Below are positions 16,673-24,410 of a stretch of DNA of 40,390 nt, piece after piece. The stretch spans positions 1 to 40,390 of the forward strand of contig CALGGY010000003.1 in assembly GCA_937915785.1 (NCBI GenBank). Direction: 5' to 3'. Numbering within the stretch: position 1 is the stretch's first letter; the number at the start of each line of letters is the position of its first letter. Source of the DNA: an uncultured Bacteroidales bacterium (GTDB lineage Bacteria; Bacteroidota; Bacteroidia; Bacteroidales; P3). Position numbers and translations under genes: made by a program. The notes beneath the pieces were generated by a model. It searched no databases and was not told the DNA's origin. It worked only from the letters and a program-made list of their open reading frames with translations.

Positions 16673-16716
16673 AAAGTGTTGGTTATTTTCTATGCAATTA
16701 TTTGTCTTATAATTGA

Positions 16717-17886
16717 TTATGTATTTGATATTAGTTCGGTTAGGTGTTCAATTCCGCTTACGGTTATATTATCTTTTATCGGATAGTGTTCTTTTATCGG
16801 ACAAACAATGAAAGAGTGGTTTGGTTTTAGTGTGTCTATGGCTTTCCAGAAGCCTGCGGTAGGCGTAGGGTCGGTTGAGGCTTTGCATTCGATGGCAATC
16901 AGTTTGTCGGGGTATTCTAAAACCAAATCCATTTCCTCGTCGCCATTGGCGCTGCGGTGGAAATAGTGCTGTGCGTTAGTGGTGGCAGAACATACGTTTT
17001 CCACCACCAAGCCTTCCCACGATTTGCCAAAAACAGGATGCCCAAGCAAGTCGTTGAAAGTGCTGATGTTTAGAATTTGGTGCAAGAGCCCGGAGTCGCG
17101 AAGATAAAGTCGCGGAGTTTTAGCGAGCCGTTTGCGTATGTTTTTGAAAAATGGTGGAAGAATACGCACTATATACGTTTGTTCCAAAATGTCTATGTAA
17201 TGTCGTATGGTAGGGGCGGTCAAACCCATAGAGTTTGCTATGTTGCTATAGTTCAGTGTGCAGCCTTGTTCGTGTGCGAGCAGCGTTAGCAGACGCATCA
17301 TTCTTGGTGCCGCAATAGAAAATCCAAGCTGCGGAATGTCACGTTCGAGGTAGGTGCGGATAAAATTTTCGCGCCAGATAGAGCTGGCTTCGTCGTCGAA
17401 AGCCAAGTAGCTGTCGGGGTAACCTCCGCGCATCCAATGGCGCTGTAGAGAGTAGTCCAATTCGTTTTCAACTTCCGTTATGGTGAAAGGAGTGAGGTCT
17501 ATCATGCCGATGCGGCCAGCCAGTGTTTCGCTGGTTTTCTGTATTAGATTGGCAGAAGCTGAGCCGAGCAGCACAAAGCGTCTGGCGCGGCGGTCGCTGT
17601 CTATTTCTGAACGCAGGGTGCTGAAGAGTTCCGGGAGAAGCTGCACCTCGTCCAAGCAGATGGTTTTGTCGGCATTGGCTTGGAAAAACAGCGACGGATC
17701 CTGTAGTTTTGCCAAGTCGCGCCTGTCCTGCATGTCGATGTATACAAAGTTGCTGTCGTCTTTGCAGAAATGCTTTATAAGCGTAGATTTCCCACACTGA
17801 CGTGAGCCGAGGATTGCCACAGCTGGGAATATTTTTAGGTATTTTTCGAGCGTCTTAGTAGCTGTGCGTGTTATTATGTTATTCAT
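16717..17886 (-). CDS. AAA ATPase with DUF4143 domain
   Basis: A 389-residue protein of the AAA_14/DUF4143 family, common in Bacteroidota accessory regions, often in several copies, and without an established cellular role. The N-terminal ATPase has Walker A GSRQCGKSTL (~27-36), Walker B ICLDEVQ (~96-102) and a sensor region around VLLGSASANL. A winged-helix-like segment follows (~200-250). The C-terminal DUF4143 part contains EMDLVLEYPDKLIAIECKA, whose D...ECK pattern looks like a PD-(D/E)XK nuclease fold. The gene is AT-rich relative to the core genes and is flanked at both ends by a 31-bp palindrome; its predicted transcription start falls at one of them. Confidence 0.88.
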   Translation of the reverse strand: MNNIITRTATKTLEKYLKIFPAVAILGSRQCGKSTLIKHFCKDDSNFVYIDMQDRRDLAKLQDPSLFFQANADKTICLDEVQLLPELFSTLRSEIDSDRRARRFVLLGSASANLIQKTSETLAGRIGMIDLTPFTITEVENELDYSLQRHWMRGGYPDSYLAFDDEASSIWRENFIRTYLERDIPQLGFSIAAPRMMRLLTLLAHEQGCTLNYSNIANSMGLTAPTIRHYIDILEQTYIVRILPPFFKNIRKRLAKTPRLYLRDSGLLHQILNISTFNDLLGHPVFGKSWEGLVVENVCSATTNAQHYFHRSANGDEEMDLVLEYPDKLIAIECKASTDPTPTAGFWKAIDTLKPNHSFIVCPIKEHYPIKDNITVSGIEHLTELISNT

Positions 17887-17910
17887 ATTTAATATGTTAT
17901 GGTTTGTTTA

Positions 17911-17941
17911 TGCAAATCGAAAGTTTAATTTTCGATTTGCA
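17911..17941. repeat. 31-bp palindromic repeat, copy 2
   Basis: TGCAAATCGAAAG, TTTAA, TTTTCGATTTGCA. It is 25 bp upstream of the DUF4143 gene and directly abuts the predicted -7 box at 17940-17947, so it should form a hairpin at the very 5' end of that mRNA or act as an operator. Confidence 0.9.
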
Positions 17942-17947
17942 AATATA
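17940..17947 (-). promoter_or_regulatory. Predicted -7 box for the DUF4143 ATPase gene
   Basis: TATATTTG on the minus strand; its last two bases overlap palindrome copy 2. Confidence 0.5.
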
Positions 17948-18052
17948 CGTTTTTTCTGCATTTTTGAAAAATATATTTTGTGGTGTGGAAAAAAATGTAA
18001 TTTTCAGATTGGATTTCACAGTGAAATCGCGAAGCGTTATGCCTCGTTCTTG

Positions 18053-18170
18053 CGAATGGAAATGTCGGAACCTTCCATCTTGTAATGCAAGTAGGCGTAA
18101 TGGTTCACGTGTTCTGCGTGGACTGTTCTTGCCCCATTCTCATTACAAGGTTTCCGACAACCTCCATTCG
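18053..18170. repeat. 118-bp nested imperfect inverted repeat (possible structured RNA or MITE)
   Basis: This lies in the longest gene-free stretch (17887-18262). Nested arms pair in register: CGAATGGA 18053-18060 with TCCATTCG 18163-18170; TGTCGGAA 18063-18070 with TTCCGACA 18152-18159; CTTGTAATG 18079-18087 with CATTACAAG 18141-18149; GCAAG/CTTGC and CACG/CGTG further in. The outcome is one long interrupted hairpin. It is more GC-rich than its surroundings. It could be a non-coding RNA or a small non-autonomous element. Short frames cross it on both strands, but none has other support. Confidence 0.6.
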
Positions 18171-18262
18171 ATGAAAGGCGACATACAGAGCCACGCTTTG
18201 TTTTAATGTTAAGTTGCTCATCTTGGCTCGGATGGGTGCAAACAAATAAAAAGTTATATGTT

Positions 18263-18964
18263 ATGTTCAAAAAAGTATTTTTAACCATTGGTCTTGCATT
18301 GTGCTTTGTTTCTAAAATCGCCAATGTACAGGATGACCCGGCCGCAAAACTCGTGCAAATTGACACTTTCATCGCAGACAGTACCATATATGGTATTCTA
18401 ACAGATAGCGATGTGAAGAGTTCCGAAATTTATCTTACGATGCAGGTTTCAAATGATAATTTTGCATTGTCAAGATTCAAACAGTATAAATTAAAGGAAT
18501 TTATGCGCGCATTGGAAAAAGCTAAGGCTGTTTATGCTAAATGGATGGATCAAGCTAAGAGTTCTTCTGTAAAACAAATATCAAAGCGCATAAAAAACGT
18601 AATGTTCGCAGATCAGTATATCTTTTTTATGGCTGACGGAAATTGGTATCACGAGAAAGGAGTTAATGTTTGGGCAAAATTTCATGTGGATGACAATGGA
18701 GATTGTTTTTTGATAATTGAGACTGATAAAATGTCCACGGACGAAGTTGTCTCGAAAACACTTTCTGGAGGATGGAGTAATAGCCTTTTTTGGGGAAATA
18801 TGAATTATGGAACTTCCAAAGCCAAAACTGAAGTTCAACGTAATTCAGCAGGTGCAAGCATTGTGTTTGCATCGGTTGAAGAAATTGATGAGTGTATTTC
18901 AAAATTACACAAAGCAATCGAGTGGAAAAAAGAGAGGGAAAAAATGCAAAAGATGTTTCGTTAA
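18263..18964 (+). CDS. Hypothetical exported protein
   Basis: I do not recognise this 233-residue protein. The ATG at 18263 was chosen over an in-frame one at 18206 because it gives MFKKVFLTIGLALCFVSKIANVQ, a normal signal peptide (basic start, hydrophobic core). After it comes a soluble domain with a predicted helical, Lys-rich stretch (~75-110), a β-rich middle (NWYHEKGVNVWAKFHVDD, DCFLIIETDKM) and a charged C-terminal helix. No Cys follows a lipobox, so it is probably periplasmic. It stands alone between a structured repeat and a palindromic repeat in an AT-rich accessory strip. Confidence 0.7.
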   Translation: MFKKVFLTIGLALCFVSKIANVQDDPAAKLVQIDTFIADSTIYGILTDSDVKSSEIYLTMQVSNDNFALSRFKQYKLKEFMRALEKAKAVYAKWMDQAKSSSVKQISKRIKNVMFADQYIFFMADGNWYHEKGVNVWAKFHVDDNGDCFLIIETDKMSTDEVVSKTLSGGWSNSLFWGNMNYGTSKAKTEVQRNSAGASIVFASVEEIDECISKLHKAIEWKKEREKMQKMFR

Positions 18965-19033
18965 GTTTAAACAAATTCAACTTGTTTGTGGATAGTCAAA
19001 TAATTATGATTTGGTGAGTTATGCATTCTTTTG

Positions 19034-19064
19034 TGCAAATTGAAAGCTTGGCTTTCGATTTGCA
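19034..19064. repeat. 31-bp palindromic repeat, copy 3
   Basis: TGCAAATTGAAAG, CTTGG, CTTTCGATTTGCA; both arms are identical to copy 1 with a different loop. It lies 70 bp after the hypothetical exported protein gene. Confidence 0.9.
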
Positions 19065-19085
19065 TATTTTTTTTGTTTGATGGAA

Positions 19086-19125
19086 AAAAGTTCACGGCCT
19101 TGCTGTGGCAGGGTTGTGGACTTTT
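19086..19125. terminator. Terminator after the glycosyltransferase gene
   Basis: AAAAGTTCAC...GTGGACTTTT with an inner CCTTGC/GGCAGGG stem. On the minus strand it ends in a T run, fitting the glycosyltransferase transcript that stops at 19136; it may also serve the plus-strand gene. Confidence 0.75.
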
Positions 19126-19135
19126 ACATATGTAA

Positions 19136-20113
19136 TTATTGTTTATATCTCAATGAGTATTTTTGAGGAGCTCCTTTCAAGAGGAATAGGAAAAGTTTAA
19201 ATCTGTCTTTAGACCTTATGCTGCCAAACAATTCGCGTATGATGTAACGTGTTTTTATTATTTGATATTCTGATTGTGTGTACCATTTTCGTAGAAAATA
19301 ACAAAGTGAGATATAATATTCTCTTGATATGTCTAAATTTCGAATGGTGCTTTTGCTTCCAAAATGTTGAATGACGGCTTCTGGAACATGATAGATGTCG
19401 TAGTTGTGTCTTGCAAAATTCATACACAAATCTTCTTCTTCCAAATATAAAAAGTATGATATGTCCATGTATCCGATGTCGTAAAAAGAGGTGTTCCTTA
19501 AAAACATTGAAGCTCCTGTTATTACTTCCACTTTTATTGGTTGCTTGTATACTTTCTTTCTGTAAGGGTATTTAGTAGGGTTTGTTAAGTTTGCGACTTT
19601 GTTGCCAAACCATTTGTTATAAACCGTTGGCATGTATGAAAATGCAGGTACTGGATTTCCTTCATCGTTGAGCATTTGAGGTGAAACCGCAGCCACATTT
19701 TTATTGTTGTCCATAAAGTCGCAAAGAATTGAGATGACATCGTTGATTAAAATACAATCATTGTTTAACAGGTAGATATATTTACCTTTGGCTATTTTGA
19801 CACCTTCCATATTGCCACCTGTAAAACCTTTATTTTTTTTCAAAAATATTTTTTTTATTTCGCTTTGCTCATTTCTGTTGAGCCAGTCTTTGAGTTTTTC
19901 CCTTTCATCCGTCCTTGAGTTGTTATCAACCACAATAATCTCGTATGTTTCTGATTTTGAGGTTCGTTTCCTTATCGAATATATGCAGTCTATTGTATAA
20001 TTTGTTGAATTGTAGTTTACTAAAATAATAGATGTCTTGAAATCGTTTATATTTTTTCCCTTTTGTAATGATTTGTTTCCCATATTTTGTTTTTTTTGCG
20101 GACTTTTGGCCAT
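19136..20113 (-). CDS. Glycosyltransferase family 2 (rhamnosyltransferase-like)
   Basis: A ~325-residue GT-A fold enzyme that would add a sugar from a nucleotide donor to a cell-surface glycan. Motifs in order: SIILVNYNS, EIIVVDNNSRTDE, KNKGFTGGNMEG, and LLNNDCIL, where NND replaces the usual DXD as in the WbbL/RfbF-type rhamnosyltransferases; then a conserved acidic LEEEDLCMN motif. The start is uncertain: the frame extends to 20212, but ATG 20113 (MAKSPQKK) or 20083 (MGNKSL) is likelier, since upstream residues are not family-like. AT-rich and isolated, with no neighbouring polysaccharide genes, so it may be transferred. The gap 20114-20397 shows nothing else certain. Confidence 0.85.
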   Translation of the reverse strand: MAKSPQKKQNMGNKSLQKGKNINDFKTSIILVNYNSTNYTIDCIYSIRKRTSKSETYEIIVVDNNSRTDEREKLKDWLNRNEQSEIKKIFLKKNKGFTGGNMEGVKIAKGKYIYLLNNDCILINDVISILCDFMDNNKNVAAVSPQMLNDEGNPVPAFSYMPTVYNKWFGNKVANLTNPTKYPYRKKVYKQPIKVEVITGASMFLRNTSFYDIGYMDISYFLYLEEEDLCMNFARHNYDIYHVPEAVIQHFGSKSTIRNLDISREYYISLCYFLRKWYTQSEYQIIKTRYIIRELFGSIRSKDRFKLFLFLLKGAPQKYSLRYKQ

Positions 20114-20397
20114 TACAAAAACAAAAAAGCGTGAAATTGTTTTTTTGTATGTGCTTATCAAAAGTGAAAGGCTCTGGTAAACCGTTGCAACCAATAAGCA
20201 AAAACAATTCACGCCATTCGACGTGAACTACTCGCTCATTTATTTTCGTTGCAAATTAAAATTTACCAGATTTCATCACTTTGAAAATAAAGGCGTTGAG
20301 TCCTTGTTCTAATATGTGTTATGAGCTATATTTCAAAAAATCATATTTTTTTGTTAATGTTTATATTTGCACTTATTTGAAAATATATTTTTCGCCT

Positions 20398-20904
20398 TCA
20401 GCATTTGAACTTGTATTCAAGTTTTGCCAGCTCTGCGTTGGCTTTCACTATTTTGTCTTTCAGTCCTTGTTTGTATGCAATCATTTTTTCGCGGAGGGCG
20501 GCGTCGCCGTTGGCCATTATCTGGGCGGCGAGTATGGCGGCGTTCTGGGCTCCGTTTATGGCTACTGTTGCCACGGGTATTCCTGGAGGCATCTGCAGAA
20601 TGGCGAGGGTGGCGTCCAAGCCTTCCAAAACGCTGCCTTTGATTGGCACCCCTATCACTGGCAGGTGGGTTCCGGCGGCTATCACGCCCGGCAGGGCGGC
20701 GGCCATGCCTGCGCCGGCAATAATCACCTCAATGCCGCGGCTGTGGGCGTTTCTGGCAAATTCCGACACCTCGGCGGGGGTGCGGTGCGCCGAAAGGGCG
20801 TTCACCTCGAAAGGTATCTCCATCTCTTCGAAAAACTGGCAGGCTTTCTCCATTACCGGCAGGTCGGAGGTGCTGCCCATTATTATGCTTACTCGTGGGG
20901 TCAT
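20398..20904 (-). CDS. purE: N5-carboxyaminoimidazole ribonucleotide mutase
   Basis: Class I PurE, 168 residues, which isomerises N5-CAIR to CAIR in purine synthesis. It has the substrate-binding GSTSD (10-14) and SAHRTP (~38-43) motifs, then the IEVIIAGAGMAAALPGVIAAGT and VIGVPI blocks. The size is typical for the octameric bacterial enzyme. The ATG lies 2 bp after the coaD stop, in an operon OMP-coaD-purE. purK is not in the window. Confidence 0.96.
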   Translation of the reverse strand: MTPRVSIIMGSTSDLPVMEKACQFFEEMEIPFEVNALSAHRTPAEVSEFARNAHSRGIEVIIAGAGMAAALPGVIAAGTHLPVIGVPIKGSVLEGLDATLAILQMPPGIPVATVAINGAQNAAILAAQIMANGDAALREKMIAYKQGLKDKIVKANAELAKLEYKFKC

Positions 20905-20906
20905 AA

Positions 20907-21398
20907 CTATTTGGTTTTTAAATTTTTAACTTCGGTTGAAAAATCGTTGCGTATGGCTTGGGGCAGCAGTTCGTAGGGGTCTTTGCCAAATGCCACGTAC
21001 TCCCGCACCGCCGACGAGCTTACGTCGATATATTGCGGGTCGGTGAGCAGGAAAACGGTCTCCACCTCAGGGGCCAGACGGCGGTTGAGCAGGGCTATCT
21101 CCTGTTCGTAAACAAGGTCGTTGGGATTGCGTATGCCACGTATCAAGAAATTGATATTGTGGGCTTTGCAGTAGTCGATGGTGGCTGTGGAGTAGGTGTC
21201 GGTGCTGATGTTGGGCATTTCGGCAAAGGTCATCTGCACCCAGCGGCGGCGGGTGTCGAGGTCGAACAGTGTTTTTTTCCCGATGTTGGTGCCTACGGCC
21301 ACGGTGATGTGGTCGAAAAGGGGCATGGCACGGTGGATGATGTCCACGTGTCCCACGGTGATGGGGTCGAAACTGCCGGCGAAGAGTGCTTTTCTCAT
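20907..21398 (-). CDS. coaD: Phosphopantetheine adenylyltransferase
   Basis: CoaD adds AMP from ATP to 4'-phosphopantetheine, giving dephospho-CoA. The 163-residue length is normal. The nucleotidyltransferase signature GSFDPITVGHVDII (8-21) contains the TxGH motif, and the family's second signature RGIRNPNDLVYE and the C-terminal ISSSAVRE-like stretch (DVSSSAVREYV) are present. It sits between an outer-membrane protein gene (1-bp gap) and purE (2-bp gap). Confidence 0.97.
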   Translation of the reverse strand: MRKALFAGSFDPITVGHVDIIHRAMPLFDHITVAVGTNIGKKTLFDLDTRRRWVQMTFAEMPNISTDTYSTATIDYCKAHNINFLIRGIRNPNDLVYEQEIALLNRRLAPEVETVFLLTDPQYIDVSSSAVREYVAFGKDPYELLPQAIRNDFSTEVKNLKTK

Positions 21399-21399
21399 A

Positions 21400-22089
21400 T
21401 TATCGTCTTTTGTTTTTCTGTTTGTAGGTGGTGCCGGCGTTGTCGCCGAAAACCCATATCAATCGTGCCGACAGACTGTTGTTGTAGGCGTTGCGGGTCC
21501 AGTGTTCGTTGAACTCGTCGCCTCGGCTGCTTCGTATTTGGAAATCCCAGTCTTTTTTTATCGGGGCCAGCGAGTATTGGTAACGCACGTTGAATTTCAG
21601 TCCGCGCCAAATTTTGAACCGTATGTCGGCAATTACAGCAAAGTCGTTTTTGATAAACGGCGCCTTGGTGTCGGGGATGAATCCCGTGGTGTCGTAGTGG
21701 AAAGTCTCTTTAGGGGTGCCCATCAGACGGCTGTACGAAAAGCCCACGCCGAAAGTCCACCCGCCCTTTGGGTCGGCAAAGTGCGCCATCACGGGTATTT
21801 CGATGTATGGCAGTGTTACTTTGTAATGATACGAGTTGTATGAGCGTTCCTCGCGAGCGCCGCGTTGCGAAAACATCGCTTCCAAGCTCACCAGCCACCG
21901 TTCCTTGCTCTCCAGAGGAATCAGCGCTCCAACGCTGCCCACGTAGCCGAATTTCTTGAAACCGTAAACCTCGTCGCCATCGATTTGAGAAAGGGTGGCT
22001 CCCGACGTTACGAAGGCTTTGATATTCTGAGCGTTGCACAAGGTGGCGGCAGCTATGGCTATCAGTAGTATCGTTAATTTTCTTGTCAT
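21400..22089 (-). CDS. Outer membrane beta-barrel (porin family) protein
   Basis: A 229-residue protein with a signal peptide (MTRKLTILLIAIAAATLCNAQ, cleavage near residue 21). Alternating hydrophobic strands with aromatic ends (LPYIEIPVMAHF, WTFGVGFSYSRLMG, LKFNVRYQYSLAP) and a final strand SARLIWVFG fit the OMP_b-brl_2 family of 8-stranded barrels common in Bacteroidota. The substrate or role is unknown. It is the first gene of a compact operon with coaD and purE; no functional link is implied. Confidence 0.8.
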   Translation of the reverse strand: MTRKLTILLIAIAAATLCNAQNIKAFVTSGATLSQIDGDEVYGFKKFGYVGSVGALIPLESKERWLVSLEAMFSQRGAREERSYNSYHYKVTLPYIEIPVMAHFADPKGGWTFGVGFSYSRLMGTPKETFHYDTTGFIPDTKAPFIKNDFAVIADIRFKIWRGLKFNVRYQYSLAPIKKDWDFQIRSSRGDEFNEHWTRNAYNNSLSARLIWVFGDNAGTTYKQKNKRR

Positions 22090-22145
22090 ACAGTTGTTTT
22101 TTTTACCGCGAAATAAACGTCAATGAATTGAAAATAGTATATTTG

Positions 22146-22177
22146 CTTGCTCCTTTTTACTTTTTTCGTTATTTTTG
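22146..22177 (+). promoter_or_regulatory. Predicted promoter for the LD-carboxypeptidase gene
   Basis: CTTG (22146-22149) and TATTTTTG (22170-22177) have a 20-bp spacer. A second TATATTTG is at 22138-22145. Confidence 0.5.
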
Positions 22178-22242
22178 CGCAATGTGTGTCGTTGCCAATT
22201 ATTGCGGTTGCGGTTGTGTAACGATTTTAAAATTAGATATTT

Positions 22243-23172
22243 ATGATTCGTCCTAATTTTTTGAAAAAGTGTGATAAAATAGCCATTGTGGCCACTGCCC
22301 GCAAGGTGTCGCCCGAGGAAATCCAGCCTACGGTGGAGCTTTTCCGCTCGTGGGGACTTGAGGTGGTTTACGACGACCGTCTTTTTGCTGCCGACAATCA
22401 GTTTGCTGGCTCCGACGACCTCCGTGCCGACGTTTTGCAGCACTATCTCGACAATCCCGACATTAAGGCAATAGTCTGTGCACGTGGCGGTTACGGCACT
22501 GTGCGTATTATCGACCGACTCGACTTTTCGGCTTTTGCCCGCCATCCCAAGTGGATTGTGGGTTACAGCGATGTTACAGTGCTGCACTCGCATATCAACA
22601 AAAATCTTGGCATCAGCACTTTACATGCCACCATGCCACTCAACATCCCAGCCAATGCCACGGGAAAGCCCTATCCCTCCACGGAGAGCCTGAAGGCGGC
22701 TCTGTTCGGCAACTTGCACGGATACAATGCGTTGCAACTGCATGCGCCCTCGTCGCAACTCAACCGTCCGGGCCGTTGCCGTGGACAGCTGGTCGGCGGC
22801 AACCTCTCTATCCTTTACAGTCTTTGCGGCTCCGCCTCCGACATCGACACCGCAGGCAAGATACTTTTTATCGAAGATTTGGACGAATACCTCTACCATA
22901 TCGACCGCATGATGCAGAATCTCAAACGCACGGGCAAGTTGCACGTTCTCAAGGGCTTGCTTGTGGGAGCCATGAGCGATATGCACGACAACGCCATTCC
23001 TTTCGGCAAAACGGCGGAAGAGATTGTGGTTGAGGCTGTTGCGGACTACGACTATCCGGTGCTGTTCTGCCAAAATTTTGGTCATGTGGGCACCGAAAAC
23101 CTCGCCCTTCCGCTTGGCGTGGAGGTTGAACTGTCTGTGGATGAGGACGGTGCCGAAATTAAGATAGGGTAG
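22243..23172 (+). CDS. S66 family LD-carboxypeptidase
   Basis: A 309-residue serine peptidase of the LdcA type, which removes the terminal D-Ala from tetrapeptides released from peptidoglycan. The nucleophile is S109 in VGYSDVTVLH; the Glu in FIEDLDEYLYHIDRM and the His in NFGHVG complete the Ser-Glu-His triad. The N-terminal KIAIVATARKVSPEE and ARGGYGTVRI blocks are family hallmarks. No signal peptide, so it is cytoplasmic, consistent with recycling. It converges on a GH3 hexosaminidase gene 12 bp away, another recycling-type enzyme. Confidence 0.92.
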   Translation: MIRPNFLKKCDKIAIVATARKVSPEEIQPTVELFRSWGLEVVYDDRLFAADNQFAGSDDLRADVLQHYLDNPDIKAIVCARGGYGTVRIIDRLDFSAFARHPKWIVGYSDVTVLHSHINKNLGISTLHATMPLNIPANATGKPYPSTESLKAALFGNLHGYNALQLHAPSSQLNRPGRCRGQLVGGNLSILYSLCGSASDIDTAGKILFIEDLDEYLYHIDRMMQNLKRTGKLHVLKGLLVGAMSDMHDNAIPFGKTAEEIVVEAVADYDYPVLFCQNFGHVGTENLALPLGVEVELSVDEDGAEIKIG

Positions 23173-23184
23173 AAGCCAACTCCG

Positions 23185-24309
23185 TTATTTTATCCTATTT
23201 TTCATCTCCATTATCCTGTCGTACGACTCGTGTATGCGTGTTTCGGGTATGGTGCCGTCTTTCACCTTCTCGGTGATGATGTTGATGGCTTTGGCGGCAA
23301 TATCGGGGTCGTAGGTGCTACCGTTGTTGGATAGGCAAAGTATGTCGGCGCCGGCAAGTATGGCACGGCTAAGCACAGTGTCGAAGGAGTACTGTTGCAC
23401 CATGGCACCCATGGCAAGGTCGTCGGTAACCACCACTCCTTTGAAACCCAAGCGGTTGCGGAGCTGTCCGGTGATAACCTTTTCCGAGAGGGTGGCGGGC
23501 CACACGGAGTCCAAATTGCTGTTGAAAACGTGCGATGTCATCACCAAATCCACCACGTTGTCCTTTATCAGCTGGCGGTAGGGGATAAGTTCCTTGTCGC
23601 TCCATGTTTCCGACACGTCGGCGATGCCGAGATGGGTGTCGCTTTCGGAGCTGCCGTGTCCGGGGAAGTGTTTCACGCACGAAAGCACACGGTATTTCCG
23701 GTGCCCTTCTATCCAAGTCTTGGCGTGACGCGCCACGACATCGGGCGAGGCGGAGAAACTGCGTCCCAGTGCGCCAATAACCGGACAGTCGGAATTTATG
23801 TCAACGTCGGTGCAGGGGGCAAAGTTCAGGTTAATGCCGAGATTTTTCAGCGTTTTTGCCGTGAGGTTTGCCCAATAGGCGGTGCTGTCCGACGCTGCCA
23901 TGCCTTTGGCCGACACAAACGCCGGGAACCCGTATTTAGGCCTAAGCCGCGACACCATGCCGCCCTCTTGGTCGATGGCTATCAGCAGCGTTTCTTGGTT
24001 TATGGCCTGCAGGTCGGAGCAGAGCTTTTTCAGCTGTTGGCGCGATGTTATGTTGCGCGGACGCTTGCGCGACGGGGCGTCGTATTCGAACAGTATCACT
24101 CCGCCGATCTTCAACTCTTTGATATCGTTGTAGATATGGTTGTCGGTGGTAAGTGTGGTGCCACGGAAACCTACCATCAGCATTTGGGCAATCTCCGTGC
24201 GCAGCTGACTTTCCGGCACTGTGAGTTCAACGCTTTGCTGCGAACGACACGAAAAAGTGGTGGTGAGTATCGCCGCAAGAGCTATTATTTTTGTAAACAA
24301 TTTTGTCAT
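23185..24309 (-). CDS. GH3 beta-N-acetylhexosaminidase-like lipoprotein
   Basis: A 374-residue glycoside hydrolase family 3 protein of the NagZ branch. The N-terminus has a lipoprotein signal ending TTFSC (Cys21), so it is membrane-anchored rather than cytoplasmic as in E. coli. Landmarks: LLIAIDQEGGMVSRL (~110), VKHFPGHGSSESDTH (the His-containing acid/base loop of NagZ-type enzymes), and the nucleophile Asp in VVTDDLAMGAM. It probably removes GlcNAc from peptidoglycan fragments or host glycans in the periplasm. It lies 99 bp downstream of tsaD. Confidence 0.9.
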   Translation of the reverse strand: MTKLFTKIIALAAILTTTFSCRSQQSVELTVPESQLRTEIAQMLMVGFRGTTLTTDNHIYNDIKELKIGGVILFEYDAPSRKRPRNITSRQQLKKLCSDLQAINQETLLIAIDQEGGMVSRLRPKYGFPAFVSAKGMAASDSTAYWANLTAKTLKNLGINLNFAPCTDVDINSDCPVIGALGRSFSASPDVVARHAKTWIEGHRKYRVLSCVKHFPGHGSSESDTHLGIADVSETWSDKELIPYRQLIKDNVVDLVMTSHVFNSNLDSVWPATLSEKVITGQLRNRLGFKGVVVTDDLAMGAMVQQYSFDTVLSRAILAGADILCLSNNGSTYDPDIAAKAINIITEKVKDGTIPETRIHESYDRIMEMKNRIK

Positions 24310-24374
24310 TTTTTTTCTCTTGGGTCAAATGTTAATAAAATGTATGTCAATAATAAAAAGCATCAAACTCACAC

Positions 24375-24410
24375 CTGCCAACTCCCGCCTGCCAATTCCG
24401 AACTCATACT
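24375..24410. other. Low-complexity intergenic tract
   Basis: Imperfect short repeats of the ccaactcccgcctgccaattccgaactc kind between tsaD and the GH3 gene, similar in texture to 3709-3729 and 16558-16595. Confidence 0.35.

Noticed and set aside
18037..18387. 116-codon minus-strand frame over the structured element
   Set aside because: It is partly antisense to the exported protein gene and has no start context. The nested hairpin is the better-supported description, though a repeated peptide cannot be excluded.
20362..20369. TATATTTG promoter-like box on the plus strand before 20398
   Set aside because: The only gene following on that strand would be antisense to purE. The box is probably a chance match in AT-rich spacer.
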